Shown: positions 43,106 to 52,233 of the stretch, in pieces | How positions within the stretch are numbered: position 1 is the stretch's first letter | How the letters are laid out: each line of letters begins with the position of its first letter | NCBI GenBank assembly: GCA_026393115.1 | Contig: JAPLAU010000032.1 | Location: 62,001 to 126,000, forward strand | Direction of reading: 5' to 3' | Length of the DNA: 64,000 nucleotides | From: Actinomycetota bacterium | GTDB lineage: Bacteria > Actinomycetota > Actinomycetes > S36-B12 > CAIYMF01 | Translations under genes and position numbers: made by a program | The notes under the pieces: model-generated | The model's database searches: none | Told to the model about the DNA's origin: nothing | The model's input: only the letters and a program-made list of their open reading frames with translations

Positions 43106-43145
43106 ACCGTTGTCAGTATACCCCTAGGGGTATACTGACAACGGT
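43106..43145. promoter_or_regulatory. Forty-bp perfect palindrome upstream of the CoA-disulfide reductase gene
   Basis: A perfectly symmetrical inverted repeat centred at 43125/43126 with core TATACCCC-TAGG-GGTATA type arms and no spacer. It lies between the response regulator stop (43158) and the reductase start (43083). The C-rich/G-rich core resembles operators of the CsoR/CstR family, which sense copper or persulfide. It can also fold into a 20-bp hairpin and may stop read-through from the two-component genes. No CsoR-type gene is in the window. Confidence 0.7.
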
Positions 43146-43157
43146 GCCCTACCAGTC

Positions 43158-43820
43158 TTAGTCAAGGGTGTGCGGCGGTTCGACCGAACCGGCTTCACGT
43201 GTGAAGAACTGGGATGCCACAACCCGACGGTTGAGTGAGTGGTCTGGGGATACGCCCAGAGTGGCCATGATGCGGTGGACCATGTTTTCAACTGACTTCA
43301 CCGTGGTGAAGCGCCGGGCGGCAATTTCTTCGTTGGTGAGTCCGGACGCCACCATGCGTAGTACCTCTGCCTGCGCGGCGGTGAGTGGTGCGAGGGGCCC
43401 GGACGCAATCCGTGAGTCCATCGCCCCACAAAGTTCATTGCTGAGCAGCGACTTGAGTGTTGCCAACAGCACGTCGGGCTCGGTGAGATCTCGCTTGTTC
43501 AGGTAGGCGGCGTCAGCGAGAGAGGAATGGCGCAGGTCAGGGGCAATCGCGTAGTTCGAAAGGATGACCACCTTTAAACCGGGGTGTCGCTTCTTCACCG
43601 CCACAACAAGATCAATGCCGGACGGTCCGGTGTGCAAGTCAATATCAGTCACGATTGCGTCGGGGCAGAACGCCTCGAAGGAGCGCGATGCGTCCTTGGC
43701 GTTTCCATAAGCCGCCACGACGTAGCCACCTGACTCCAAGAGACCTGCGATGAGCGAGCGCGAGAGCGCCTCGTCTTCAACGAGGAGTACGCGCATGCCG
43801 CGTGTCGTGGTGTCTGTCAT
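43158..43820 (-). CDS. NarL/LuxR-type response regulator
   Basis: A 220-residue two-domain regulator. The receiver (about residues 8-125) has LLVEDEALSRSLIAGLLESG and IVTDIDLHTGPSGIDLV with the phospho-acceptor aspartate, plus VVILSNYA. The C-terminal LuxR HTH has LTAAQAEVLRMVASGLTNEE and RFTTVKSVENMVHRIMATLG. Its start overlaps the stop of the sensor kinase by four bases (43817-43820), forming a cognate pair. Confidence 0.93.
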   Translation of the reverse strand: MTDTTTRGMRVLLVEDEALSRSLIAGLLESGGYVVAAYGNAKDASRSFEAFCPDAIVTDIDLHTGPSGIDLVVAVKKRHPGLKVVILSNYAIAPDLRHSSLADAAYLNKRDLTEPDVLLATLKSLLSNELCGAMDSRIASGPLAPLTAAQAEVLRMVASGLTNEEIAARRFTTVKSVENMVHRIMATLGVSPDHSLNRRVVASQFFTREAGSVEPPHTLD

Positions 43821-45604
43821 CCCAAGGCTCCCACGTGAGGGCGATGTACGTCGCAGGGGATGCGTCCTCGCAGGGTGGTTGTAGGGCTCGCAGTGATGTT
43901 CCAGGTGGCGAAGTTGGAGTCATAGAGACGCGACCCCATTCCGCGCTCAGTCGACTTGAGCACCGCCTTTCCGTCGTTCATGACGGTGATCTCTAGGTAG
44001 CCCGGCTCCGCAGTGATGGTGGCGCGCACGGTGTCGGCGTCTCCGTGGCGTACTGCGTTGGTGATGGCCTCGCCGATTACGGTCACCACGCTGCGGGCCG
44101 CTAACACGTCGCTATCAAGTGCTGATTCGGCGGTTGGTGCAATATTGAAAGTGAGGTTGATCGCGACACTCCACACGTCTTCCATGTCGCTGAACTCTTG
44201 GCGCCATGGCGACTCGCCATCGGTTGCTAGTGCGTCGTGGATGCCATCGGCGAGGTTCGCGATGGTGGTCGCAGCTTCCTGTGGTGTCTGCTGTTGCACG
44301 AGCGCTGCCGCGGCGACCATTCGAGCCTGTACTCCGCCGTGCACGATGCGTCCGAAGCGCCGCTGTTCGTTTCCAGCGCTTTGGCGCAACCGGGCCGCGG
44401 CCCACTCTGCCGACAGGGCAGCAGTCTTGAGGTCGCGCTCGGCCCTGCGATGCTGGGCCTGAATCGATCCTTCAATGGCACTCACGATCATGGTCAGTAG
44501 CCCCAGCGAGAGGATGGCGACGACGGTGGAGGTCGCTCCTGTTGACCCTCCATTGGCGAGCCAACTATTGGGCATGACCCCTGACACCCGCACGATTGTG
44601 CTCAGGATCAGACCGATCAACACTGTGAGTCCGAGCCAACAACCTGTCACAACGGCGACACAGCGGGGCAACGACCAGCTCGGAAGGGCCGCTGCGATAG
44701 AACTGCGAAGTAGGCTGAGAGCCAGACCCAGGCCTAATCCCGCGGTGAGCAAGACGATGACCCCAACGACCGGGCCGAGTACGTGCATGGTCACCAGGGG
44801 TGGAGTCACGATCACAATGATGCTGGTGAGTAGCGGCGCGAATGGTCGCTCGGTGAAGGTGCCGATCAAGTAGGAACGGAACGGAACTTTGGGCCGGGTT
44901 CGGTATTTGTCAGCTTCCTGCACCAGGGCTTCGTCTTCAATCGATCGACGCTCCATCTCGTGACTGAGCGGCCTGATGACCTCGTCGACAGAGCGCTGCA
45001 GCGACTGCGAGGCACCGGCCGGTTGCGCGCTCGCTTCGGCGGCGGCGAACAATTGCGCGCGCACAATTCCTTCCGTGCGTTCTACGAGTGTCACTCGAAA
45101 TTCCTTGACAATTCGTGCGGCACGTTCGGCAAGTTCAAGTTCGCGACGAGCTTCCACAGTTAGTTGTGCGACGGCCTGCTGATGCCGCCGCCAGTCATCG
45201 ACGATCAATGCGGAGATGGCGTACCACGCTGTGAATGAAATGGCCGCGCCGAGAGAGCGCTCAAGGAGATACCCCTGTTGGACGAGACCGAATCTCTCTC
45301 CGGCGATCGATAGGAACGCGCCGCGAATGGCGCCGGCAACGAGCAGGGTGACGATCAGTGCGAAGGGGCGAGGGCGTCGGTTACGCGGCGACAGGTAGGT
45401 GAACCACGCGAGGAGTAGAACGGCTCCGAGGATGACTTGAGCGACGATACTCAGGCCGATCCAGTCCGTGGTGCGAACGAGGGTGCCGCGTGGAATCCAG
45501 GCGAACGCTGCCGCTGTTCCTCCGACGAGAGTGAACACCCACGCAGGCACGTTGATGGCATTGGGTCCGCCAAGGCGGTGCCACCAACCGGCGTCGGTCT
45601 CCAT
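43817..45604 (-). CDS. Membrane sensor histidine kinase
   Basis: A 595-residue sensor. Four transmembrane segments lie in the first ~140 residues, then a charged coiled-coil stretch (about 140-240), further membrane segments around 255-385, and a C-terminal kinase module. The likely phosphorylated histidine is in FGRIVHGGVQARMVAAA (HisKA_3-like position). The ATPase shows the N-box GEAITNAVRHGDADTV and a DG box (MNDGKAV), then RGMGSRLYD. It lies in an operon with the NarL-type regulator. Two blocks of membrane helices on either side of a coiled coil are unusual, so the sensing mode is unclear. Confidence 0.85.
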   Translation of the reverse strand: METDAGWWHRLGGPNAINVPAWVFTLVGGTAAAFAWIPRGTLVRTTDWIGLSIVAQVILGAVLLLAWFTYLSPRNRRPRPFALIVTLLVAGAIRGAFLSIAGERFGLVQQGYLLERSLGAAISFTAWYAISALIVDDWRRHQQAVAQLTVEARRELELAERAARIVKEFRVTLVERTEGIVRAQLFAAAEASAQPAGASQSLQRSVDEVIRPLSHEMERRSIEDEALVQEADKYRTRPKVPFRSYLIGTFTERPFAPLLTSIIVIVTPPLVTMHVLGPVVGVIVLLTAGLGLGLALSLLRSSIAAALPSWSLPRCVAVVTGCWLGLTVLIGLILSTIVRVSGVMPNSWLANGGSTGATSTVVAILSLGLLTMIVSAIEGSIQAQHRRAERDLKTAALSAEWAAARLRQSAGNEQRRFGRIVHGGVQARMVAAAALVQQQTPQEAATTIANLADGIHDALATDGESPWRQEFSDMEDVWSVAINLTFNIAPTAESALDSDVLAARSVVTVIGEAITNAVRHGDADTVRATITAEPGYLEITVMNDGKAVLKSTERGMGSRLYDSNFATWNITASPTTTLRGRIPCDVHRPHVGALG

Positions 45605-45838
45605 CGCCGCCCCCCTACCGGAATTGTCAATGCCGTACCTGATTTGCGCTCAAAGTTCAGCGGGTACTTCGACGGTATCTCCGATGGGCGAACAGTACGA
45701 CGGAATTTGGTCCTGACTCGAGTGCTGAGGGGTCACCCCCACGTTGGTGGAATGCGAGAGCGGGCGCCTTTAGCGTCGAAGTGAACGCGCATTCGCTGGC
45801 ATCCGCTAGCGCTCGATTACCAGATATGGGGAATGGAC

Positions 45839-47248
45839 ATGGCAACTCTCCTGGCCCGTCACGCAGAGATTCTCGTCACGATGGACGACGAGCGTCGCGA
45901 AATCAAAGACGGCGCGATCTTCGCTCGAGACGGCATGATTGAGCAGGTTGGACCAACGTCGGAACTCCCAGATACGGCTGACGTCATTCTTGATCTTTCG
46001 GGGCAAGTGGTGCTGCCCGGTTTCGTCAACACGCATCATCACCTCGACCAGACACTGACCCGCAATTTGCCGCAGGCGCAGAACATCAATCTCTTCCCCT
46101 GGCTCATTGCTCACTATGAGATTTGGGCCGAACGTACCCCCGAAGCCACTCGATTGAGTACTTTGATCGGCCTCGCGGAACTGGCGGCCAGCGGATGCAC
46201 GACGGTGTTCGACCACTCATATGTCTTCCAGAACGGATGCAAGGTCGACGACCAAATCGCAGCTGCTGCCGAGATTGGCACTCGTTTCGTAGCCTGTCGC
46301 GGATCGATGACCTTGGGTAAGTCTCTCGGCGGATTACCGCCGGACAGTTGCGTTGAGAACGAAGACGACATTCTGATTGACTCTGAACGAGTCATCAACC
46401 AGTACCACGACTGGTCACGCGGTTCGATGCTCAATGTGTCGCTTGGTCCGTGCTCGCCCTTCTCGGTAACCCCTGGGCTGATGGAACGCTCGGCTGAACT
46501 CGCTCGTAAGCACCAGGGCGTCGGGCTGCACACGCACTTGTGCGAGACATTCGACGAGGAGAAGTTCACCCTTGAGATGTACAAGATGCGACCGGTTGCC
46601 TACATGGAATCTGTTGGCTGGCTTGGCAATGATGTGTGGTACGGCCATGGCATTCACGTCAACGATGTCGAGATTGCGCAGTTCGCCGCAACCGGCACTG
46701 GTGTCGCGCACTGTCCATCGTCGAACATGCGGCTTGCGTCAGGCATCGCGCCTGTGAAGAAGTACCGCGACGCTGGCGTGAAGGTTGGTATCGGCGTCGA
46801 TGGTTCTGCAAGCAACGACTGCAACCACATGCTCGGTGAAGTGCGACTGGCCATGTTGCTCGCCCGTCTGCGCATGGGTCTGCTTCCGCCGGAAGGTCCG
46901 CAGAGCGTGCTGTCGACGTCTGACCCGCTTCGTGCCGCCGAGTGGATGACCGCCCGCGAGGCGCTGGAAATCGGAACGCGCGGTGGAGCCGAAGTTCTTG
47001 GCCGCGATGACATTGGGCACCTCGCCACCGGCATGTGCGCCGACTTCTTCAGCATCGATCTGAACACTGTTGATTACGCGGGCGGTTTGGTTGACCCGGT
47101 CGCTGCGACTGTGTTTTGCGCGCCTCAGAAGGCCAAGTACACGGTCATCAATGGCAAGGTCGTGGTGGAGAACGGCCGAGTGGTCACCGTCGACATGGAG
47201 CCGATTGTGCGCGACCACAACCTCTTCTCACTGGCACACTGCGAGTAA
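45839..47248 (+). CDS. 8-oxoguanine deaminase-type amidohydrolase
   Basis: A 469-residue TIM-barrel deaminase of the COG0402 group. Metal-binding and catalytic segments are VNTHHHLDQTLTR, GLHTHLCET, VWYGHGIHVND and GIGVDGSASNDCNHMLGEVR. The combination CPSSNMRLASGIAPVKKYRD with DGSASND is characteristic of 8-oxoguanine deaminase, though hydroxy-triazine deaminases share much of it. It would convert 8-oxoguanine to urate and ammonia. ATG 45839 has GGGGA 6 bases upstream; ATG 45833 is in frame but too close to that site. It is followed after 5 bases by the ABM-membrane gene. Confidence 0.85.
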   Translation: MATLLARHAEILVTMDDERREIKDGAIFARDGMIEQVGPTSELPDTADVILDLSGQVVLPGFVNTHHHLDQTLTRNLPQAQNINLFPWLIAHYEIWAERTPEATRLSTLIGLAELAASGCTTVFDHSYVFQNGCKVDDQIAAAAEIGTRFVACRGSMTLGKSLGGLPPDSCVENEDDILIDSERVINQYHDWSRGSMLNVSLGPCSPFSVTPGLMERSAELARKHQGVGLHTHLCETFDEEKFTLEMYKMRPVAYMESVGWLGNDVWYGHGIHVNDVEIAQFAATGTGVAHCPSSNMRLASGIAPVKKYRDAGVKVGIGVDGSASNDCNHMLGEVRLAMLLARLRMGLLPPEGPQSVLSTSDPLRAAEWMTAREALEIGTRGGAEVLGRDDIGHLATGMCADFFSIDLNTVDYAGGLVDPVAATVFCAPQKAKYTVINGKVVVENGRVVTVDMEPIVRDHNLFSLAHCE

Positions 47249-47253
47249 TCGCC

Positions 47254-48219
47254 ATGAAAGAGACAAATGCAACAGTGGTGACCAACACCTGTGTGGCACC
47301 CGAACATGAATCCGACTTCGCCGCGTGGCAAGCCGAAATGAATCAGCTCATTCAACGGTTCGATGGGTTCGAGAGTTGGCAAGTCATTCCACCGTTCCCA
47401 CCGGCTCAGGTTGACTGGGTGATTGTGCAACGCTTTACGACGGCAGATGAGGCTCGCGCCTGGCTCGAGTCACCTGAACGTGCCGACATGGTGAAGCGCA
47501 TCCAACCGGTGCTTGTGGGGGACGACGCAGTCAACGTCTTCGTCGGTAGCGCGGCATCGGATCCTTCAGAAGAAACCACGGCCGTCATCATGACGGAGGT
47601 CACCGTCGATAAGGAAGAGGACTTCAGGCGGTGGCAGCGTCGATTGGATGAGGAGCAGGCGAAGTTCCCCGGATACTTGGGCTGTGAGTTGCAGGAGCCG
47701 GTCCCCGGTTTTCAGGATCACTTCGTCACGATGCTGCGATTCGACTCGGCTGAGCATCTCAACTCGTGGCTACTCTCGTCCGAGCGCAACGATCTGATTG
47801 CTGAATCGAAAGATTTCGTCGAGAAGTCGATCATTCGTGAGGCTCGCAACGGGTTCGGCAATTGGTTCGCTTTCGGCTCACAGCGGCAGGGTATGGCGCC
47901 GGCGTGGAAGAACAACTACATCGTGCTGCTGGGGCTATATCCGATCGTGATGCTCGAGATTCTGTTCCTCAATCCATTCCTGCACTGGATGCCCGTGTCG
48001 ATCAGCAATTTCGTCGGCAACATCATCAGCGTGGGAGTCCTGGGGTGGCCGGTGATCTGGTTGCTCTCCAAGTGGATGGCATGGTGGCTGGTTCCGGCCG
48101 ACAAGCCAACTCCGAGACGAGATATCGGCGGCGCGATTCTGGTGCTCGTCATCATTGCGATCATGGGACTGATTTTCTATTTCATCGGTTTCCCCATCGC
48201 TAACGTGGATTCGATCTAG
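47254..48219 (+). CDS. Two-domain ABM (antibiotic biosynthesis monooxygenase-like) membrane protein
   Basis: A 321-residue protein. Two ferredoxin-like ABM domains occupy about residues 5-95 and 105-195 (FAAWQAEMNQLIQRFDGFES; FRRWQRRLDEEQAKFPGYLG), each with the W/F-rich dimer signature. A C-terminal part has three transmembrane helices (about 222-242, 250-272, 292-312). This matches the uncharacterised COG3224 type. It lies in an operon with 8-oxoguanine deaminase and the 33-residue peptide. Whether it binds haem, a purine or nothing is unknown. Confidence 0.8.
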   Translation: MKETNATVVTNTCVAPEHESDFAAWQAEMNQLIQRFDGFESWQVIPPFPPAQVDWVIVQRFTTADEARAWLESPERADMVKRIQPVLVGDDAVNVFVGSAASDPSEETTAVIMTEVTVDKEEDFRRWQRRLDEEQAKFPGYLGCELQEPVPGFQDHFVTMLRFDSAEHLNSWLLSSERNDLIAESKDFVEKSIIREARNGFGNWFAFGSQRQGMAPAWKNNYIVLLGLYPIVMLEILFLNPFLHWMPVSISNFVGNIISVGVLGWPVIWLLSKWMAWWLVPADKPTPRRDIGGAILVLVIIAIMGLIFYFIGFPIANVDSI

Positions 48220-48231
48220 GAGGGTTCGTCG

Positions 48232-48333
48232 ATGACAGCGACTGTAGTGATTTGTGTAGGAACGGCCATCGTGTTTGCGCTGTGGTTCTCGCCGTTGGGT
48301 AACAAGGCGGGAATCTGGGGTGGCGAGGGCTAG
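48232..48333 (+). CDS. Small single-pass membrane peptide (33 residues)
   Basis: An open frame ATG 48232 to TAG 48333 with an excellent ribosome site (AGGAGGG at 48218-48224, overlapping the previous stop, 7 bases upstream). The peptide begins MTATVVICVGTAIVFALWFS and ends in a glycine/tryptophan-rich tail (AGIWGGEG). Residues 4-22 form one clear transmembrane segment. The gap to the preceding gene is 12 bases, so it is probably co-translated with the ABM-membrane protein and could be its small partner subunit. I know of no named family. Confidence 0.65.
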   Translation: MTATVVICVGTAIVFALWFSPLGNKAGIWGGEG

Positions 48334-48378
48334 CCCATACTCGGGGGCGGGCGCTGCTGAGGGCCATACGATCAGCGG

Positions 48379-49092
48379 GTGAGCGCTCGTGCGAACAGTG
48401 GCAGCGGTGCTTGGGCGGCGAAAGTCGTCGGCGCCGCTGTCACTGCACTTCCGCCGCTAGCTGATCCTGAACGTGCGGTGCAGATGGCTGCCTATATGAA
48501 GGGCGTTGCTCCTTTCCTCGGGATCTACGCGCAGCCTCGACGAGCGGCGCTGCGTCGCGGGTGGAAGGCACTTCCAGCACCGACGAGTAACGAACTCGGA
48601 CGTGGTGCTTGTGCGCTGTTGACGTTGCCCGAGCGTGAGTACCACTACGCGGCCTATGACCTCATCGATCGTTATCGACGAAATGCCGATGGTTCCTTCC
48701 TCATTGACTTCGGTGGCGAACTACTCACGACGAAGCCTTGGTGGGACACCGTCGACGGTCTGGTGAACGCGGCAGTCAGTCCCCTGTGTCGCGTCTATCC
48801 GGTTCCCACCCTGATCGACGCCTGGTCGGAATCGGGCGATCGCTGGCTAGTGCGCGCGGCGATTGGCCATCAGCGTGGTTGGCGCGGCGACCCTGATGTT
48901 CCTCGAGTGCTGGCCCTGTGCGATCGGCATTGGAACGACCCCGAGTTCTTTGTCGCGAAAGCCATCGGGTGGGCGCTCCGTGACCTTGCAGCCATCGATC
49001 ACGTTGCGGTGCAGCAATTCCTTGAGACTCACCCGCAGCGCAACGCGGTTGCCGTTCGTGAGGCCCGACGGGGGTTGCAGCGCCTTGCGTGA
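48379..49092 (+). CDS. AlkD-like DNA alkylation repair protein
   Basis: A 237-residue all-helical HEAT-repeat protein. YMKGVAPFLGIYAQPRRAAL, REYHYAAYDLIDRY, TTKPWWDTVDGLVN, DRWLVRAAIGHQRGWR and FFVAKAIGWALRDLA match the DNA alkylation repair (AlkC/AlkD) family; the TKPWWDTVD aspartate and nearby tryptophans correspond to the base-excision site. It would remove cationic alkylated purines. It starts at GTG 48379. It begins 45 bases after the small peptide gene, so it may be a separate unit. Confidence 0.9.
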   Translation: MSARANSGSGAWAAKVVGAAVTALPPLADPERAVQMAAYMKGVAPFLGIYAQPRRAALRRGWKALPAPTSNELGRGACALLTLPEREYHYAAYDLIDRYRRNADGSFLIDFGGELLTTKPWWDTVDGLVNAAVSPLCRVYPVPTLIDAWSESGDRWLVRAAIGHQRGWRGDPDVPRVLALCDRHWNDPEFFVAKAIGWALRDLAAIDHVAVQQFLETHPQRNAVAVREARRGLQRLA

Positions 49093-49214
49093 AGAATTCG
49101 CTCGAGGCGCCGACCGGTCGACGCTTCCTGATTCGTTCGATGTCTTTACTGACGAAGTGGCGGTCTTCGCCATACCGAGTCGCGGTTGTGATGCACGCAG
49201 GTAGTATTCACTCT

Positions 49215-49826
49215 ATGTCGATTCGTCAGTCACTGTCTGTAACTTCCGCTGTGGTAGTTCTGGCGCTGTGCGTGACGGGTTGCTCGTCGAGTTCCAACGG
49301 TTCGGGCACGGCCTCGGCGTCTCCTTCGCCAGCAAGTGCGAGTTCCACTGCGACTCCCTCGCCGACGTCGACGAACCCCTATGGTGTGGCGACCGTTGAT
49401 CCTCCGGGCCCAGGAGAACCGATCCTCGTGCTCTCGGGTGGTTCGGCCGGAACTGTGTCGCTGACGTACGACGAACTCGCCACGCTACCGACCCGCACAA
49501 TCACGATTAGCGAGCCATTCGTCAAGGAGCAGCAGACCTTCACCGGTGTTGCGATGTCTGACTTGTTTGCGAAGGCCGGCATTCCTGACTCGGCACGCGT
49601 CGACACGTTGGCGCTCAATGATTACCACTACGTCAACACGGCCGGTGCATTCACGGCCTCTGATGGGCTGCTGGCGATCGAACGCAATGGTCAACCTATT
49701 CCGTATGACGCGGGTGGTCCGGTTCGCATTGTTTACCCTGACGGAACTCCCTTGGCGTCTGTGCTTGACGCGTGGAACTGGAGCCTGAGTTCAATGAGCG
49801 TCACCACTGCCACCCCGACCGGATGA
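49215..49826 (+). CDS. Lipoprotein with a sulfite oxidase-like molybdopterin-binding fold
   Basis: A 203-residue lipoprotein. From ATG 49215 it has a signal peptide ending in LCVTGC, a Ser/Thr/Pro-rich linker to about residue 60, then a domain with LVLSGGSAGTVSLTYDELAT, QQTFTGVAMSDLFAKAG and GGPVRIVYPDG, resembling small oxidoreductase molybdopterin-binding domains. The cysteine ligand of active sulfite oxidases is absent from this domain, so it may not bind molybdenum. The frame is open upstream to 49089 but without signal-peptide character. It is followed 7 bases later by the GGDEF-EAL gene and may be its periplasmic partner. Confidence 0.75.
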   Translation: MSIRQSLSVTSAVVVLALCVTGCSSSSNGSGTASASPSPASASSTATPSPTSTNPYGVATVDPPGPGEPILVLSGGSAGTVSLTYDELATLPTRTITISEPFVKEQQTFTGVAMSDLFAKAGIPDSARVDTLALNDYHYVNTAGAFTASDGLLAIERNGQPIPYDAGGPVRIVYPDGTPLASVLDAWNWSLSSMSVTTATPTG

Positions 49827-49833
49827 GTTGACA

Positions 49834-52212
49834 GTGCCTGAGTCCGCGGCAACCCCGACAGCTCGCAGACTGCGCCTCAACGCAGGCCAGTGGGCGCTGG
49901 CTGGTTTGCTCGTAGTGTTGTTGCTCTCGTTGGTAGTGAGCAGTCTGGTGGCGTCTAATAATCAGCGCGCGAGCACTGAAACGTACGTACGAACTGAGGC
50001 GAGTAGTACCAACGTTGTATTCACTATGCGTGAGTCACTCGACTATGCCGTCGAGGCGCAGCGTTACCTTCTGGGCGAAAGTACACGACGGGCCACTCAA
50101 GTGTCCCGGGCGTTGCTGGGCCAGCGACTCAATGTGCGTGATGAGAATGGCAAACGTGCTGGCGATCTGGCAACTCCTGCCTTCATCGAGGCGCTGTCGG
50201 CGCTCGACGCCACCATCGCCACCATGCCGACGGGAACGCTCACGCCGGCCGCTCAACTGCAGTGGAGGGGCGCACTTACCCCGCGCATCGATGCCCTTGC
50301 GAGTGAGGCGCGGCAGTTGGGCGACAGAAACACTGAGGCGTTCCGCGAAGGTGTGCGAGCCAGCAACCAAGACCTGCTCAGTTGGCATGTCCTTCAACTT
50401 CTTCTACTACTGGGGTCGCTGCTTGTGGGTGTCGTACTGCTCATTTGGGTTGCCGCCAATGTGAGGTCTGGCTATCGGGAAGCTCGCGACACGCTTGAAA
50501 TTGAGGAACAGGCACTCAACGAAGCGCGCGGCCAACTCGATAGAGCGTCGATACTCGAGCGTGGGCAAGCGCATGTACTCGAACGAATTGCGCGCGGCGC
50601 GCCACTCGCTGTGGTGTTCCAAAGCATTGCGGCGCTCGTGAGTGAGGGTGTGGGTGGCTTAGGCGTGCGGCTGCGGCTGGGTGATCGTGTCGTTGAGCAG
50701 CGAGCAACCGAGACTGTTATCAGCAACGTGGTGGTCTGGGCCGGCTCCTTTGGCACGATCGATGATCCGCACGAAGGTGTGCTTGAGATTCTCAGCGACG
50801 GTGGACCTGTCGATGAGCACGGCGCGATGGTGGCGACCCGCTGTTGCGACCTGGCGCGTCTCGCGCTCGAACGCGAGACTGCGTCGCGCCGGTTGTCGCA
50901 TCAGGCCACTCACGACGCGTTGACCGGGCTCGCCAATCGAACACTCCTGCTGCGTCAACTCGATGAGCAACTTGCGACTGCTGATGCTGGCGACCGTCAC
51001 ACGGCGCTGCTCTTCTGCGATCTCGATCGATTCAAGATGGTCAATGACTCAATTGGCCACGCTGCCGGAGACCGTCTGCTCATTGAAGCCGCCGGTCGCA
51101 TCCTAGGCATCGTGCGAACCTCTGACACGGTGGCACGACTCGGTGGAGATGAATTCGTCGTCCTGTGTCCGTCGATGGAGACGAGGAAAGAAGCGACGGC
51201 ACTTGCCGAACGGGTGCGTGCGGCGTTGAGTTCGCCTTACGTCATTGAAGGCAAGGAAGTGTTTGTTGATGTCAGCATTGGAATCACTTTCGCCGACAAT
51301 TCGACTTCAAGTGGCGCCGATCTAATGCGCGAGGCAGACGTTGCCATGTACCGGGCGAAGCAATTGTCTACCAGTCACATCAACGTCTTTGACAGCCAAC
51401 TCGAAGCCGAAGTTGCGATGCGTCTCGATCTCGACACGGCATTGCGTCGCGCTATCGGCCGCGAGGAGTTGCAACTGAAACTGCAGCCAGTGGTGAGAAT
51501 GCACGACGGTGTGGTCACCGGATTCGAAGCATTGATCAGATGGCAGCGACCCGGCGAGCCACTTCGGTCCCCCGACGATTTCATTCCGCTCGCCGAAGAC
51601 AACGGAGTGATTGTCGACATCGGACGGTGGGTGCGCCGACAAGCGATTGCGATTCTTGCCGACTGGAGTTCCGCCGGAATCGGTTCTGGCATCACGATGG
51701 CTGTCAATGTGTCCGCTCGTGAGGTGCGCGAGATCGGCTTCGCTGACGATGTGCTCGCCATGCTGGGTGACTACGGCGTTCCGGCAACGGCACTCATTAT
51801 CGAACTGACCGAGCATGCGCTCCTCGACCTGCGCACGGCACATTCGGCGCTCGCACAATTGCGCACCGCCGGCGTACGAGTGTCGCTCGATGATTTCGGT
51901 ACGGGCTATTCGTCGCTCACGCAGTTGCGCACGCTTCCTGTTGACCAAATCAAACTCGACCGCTCGTTTGCCGCCACGCTCGATGCTCGCAGTCCGCGTG
52001 AACATGCGGTAGTGGCATCGGTGGTGGCCATCGCGGATGCTCTCGCACTAGATCTCGTCGTTGAAGGTATTGAAACGACTGAGGAGCGCGATCAACTTAT
52101 TGCCATGGGTGTGCGCCGCGGCCAAGGCTACCTATTCTTCCCCCCCTTGGAACCCGTGGCGGCCGCTGACATCTTGAGAGAACGCAAGGCCATCGTTTCG
52201 TCCGGCGCCTGA
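49834..52212 (+). CDS. Membrane GGDEF-EAL cyclic-di-GMP protein
   Basis: A 792-residue protein. An N-terminal membrane anchor (about 20-40), an extracytoplasmic region with CHASE3-like helices, a second membrane segment (about 188-208), and a coiled coil lead to a GAF-like stretch. The GGDEF domain has RLGGDEFVVLCP (about residue 436) with RTSD as I-site. The EAL domain (from about 540) has FEALIRWQRP, DDFGTGYSSLTQLRTLPVDQ, KLDRSF and VEGIETTEERDQL. Both active motifs look intact, so it may make or degrade cyclic-di-GMP. GTG 49834 has GGATGA upstream; the TTG at 49828 lacks a site. Confidence 0.9.
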   Translation: MPESAATPTARRLRLNAGQWALAGLLVVLLLSLVVSSLVASNNQRASTETYVRTEASSTNVVFTMRESLDYAVEAQRYLLGESTRRATQVSRALLGQRLNVRDENGKRAGDLATPAFIEALSALDATIATMPTGTLTPAAQLQWRGALTPRIDALASEARQLGDRNTEAFREGVRASNQDLLSWHVLQLLLLLGSLLVGVVLLIWVAANVRSGYREARDTLEIEEQALNEARGQLDRASILERGQAHVLERIARGAPLAVVFQSIAALVSEGVGGLGVRLRLGDRVVEQRATETVISNVVVWAGSFGTIDDPHEGVLEILSDGGPVDEHGAMVATRCCDLARLALERETASRRLSHQATHDALTGLANRTLLLRQLDEQLATADAGDRHTALLFCDLDRFKMVNDSIGHAAGDRLLIEAAGRILGIVRTSDTVARLGGDEFVVLCPSMETRKEATALAERVRAALSSPYVIEGKEVFVDVSIGITFADNSTSSGADLMREADVAMYRAKQLSTSHINVFDSQLEAEVAMRLDLDTALRRAIGREELQLKLQPVVRMHDGVVTGFEALIRWQRPGEPLRSPDDFIPLAEDNGVIVDIGRWVRRQAIAILADWSSAGIGSGITMAVNVSAREVREIGFADDVLAMLGDYGVPATALIIELTEHALLDLRTAHSALAQLRTAGVRVSLDDFGTGYSSLTQLRTLPVDQIKLDRSFAATLDARSPREHAVVASVVAIADALALDLVVEGIETTEERDQLIAMGVRRGQGYLFFPPLEPVAAADILRERKAIVSSGA

Positions 52213-52233
52213 ATGTGAATCTGCCGTTACATG

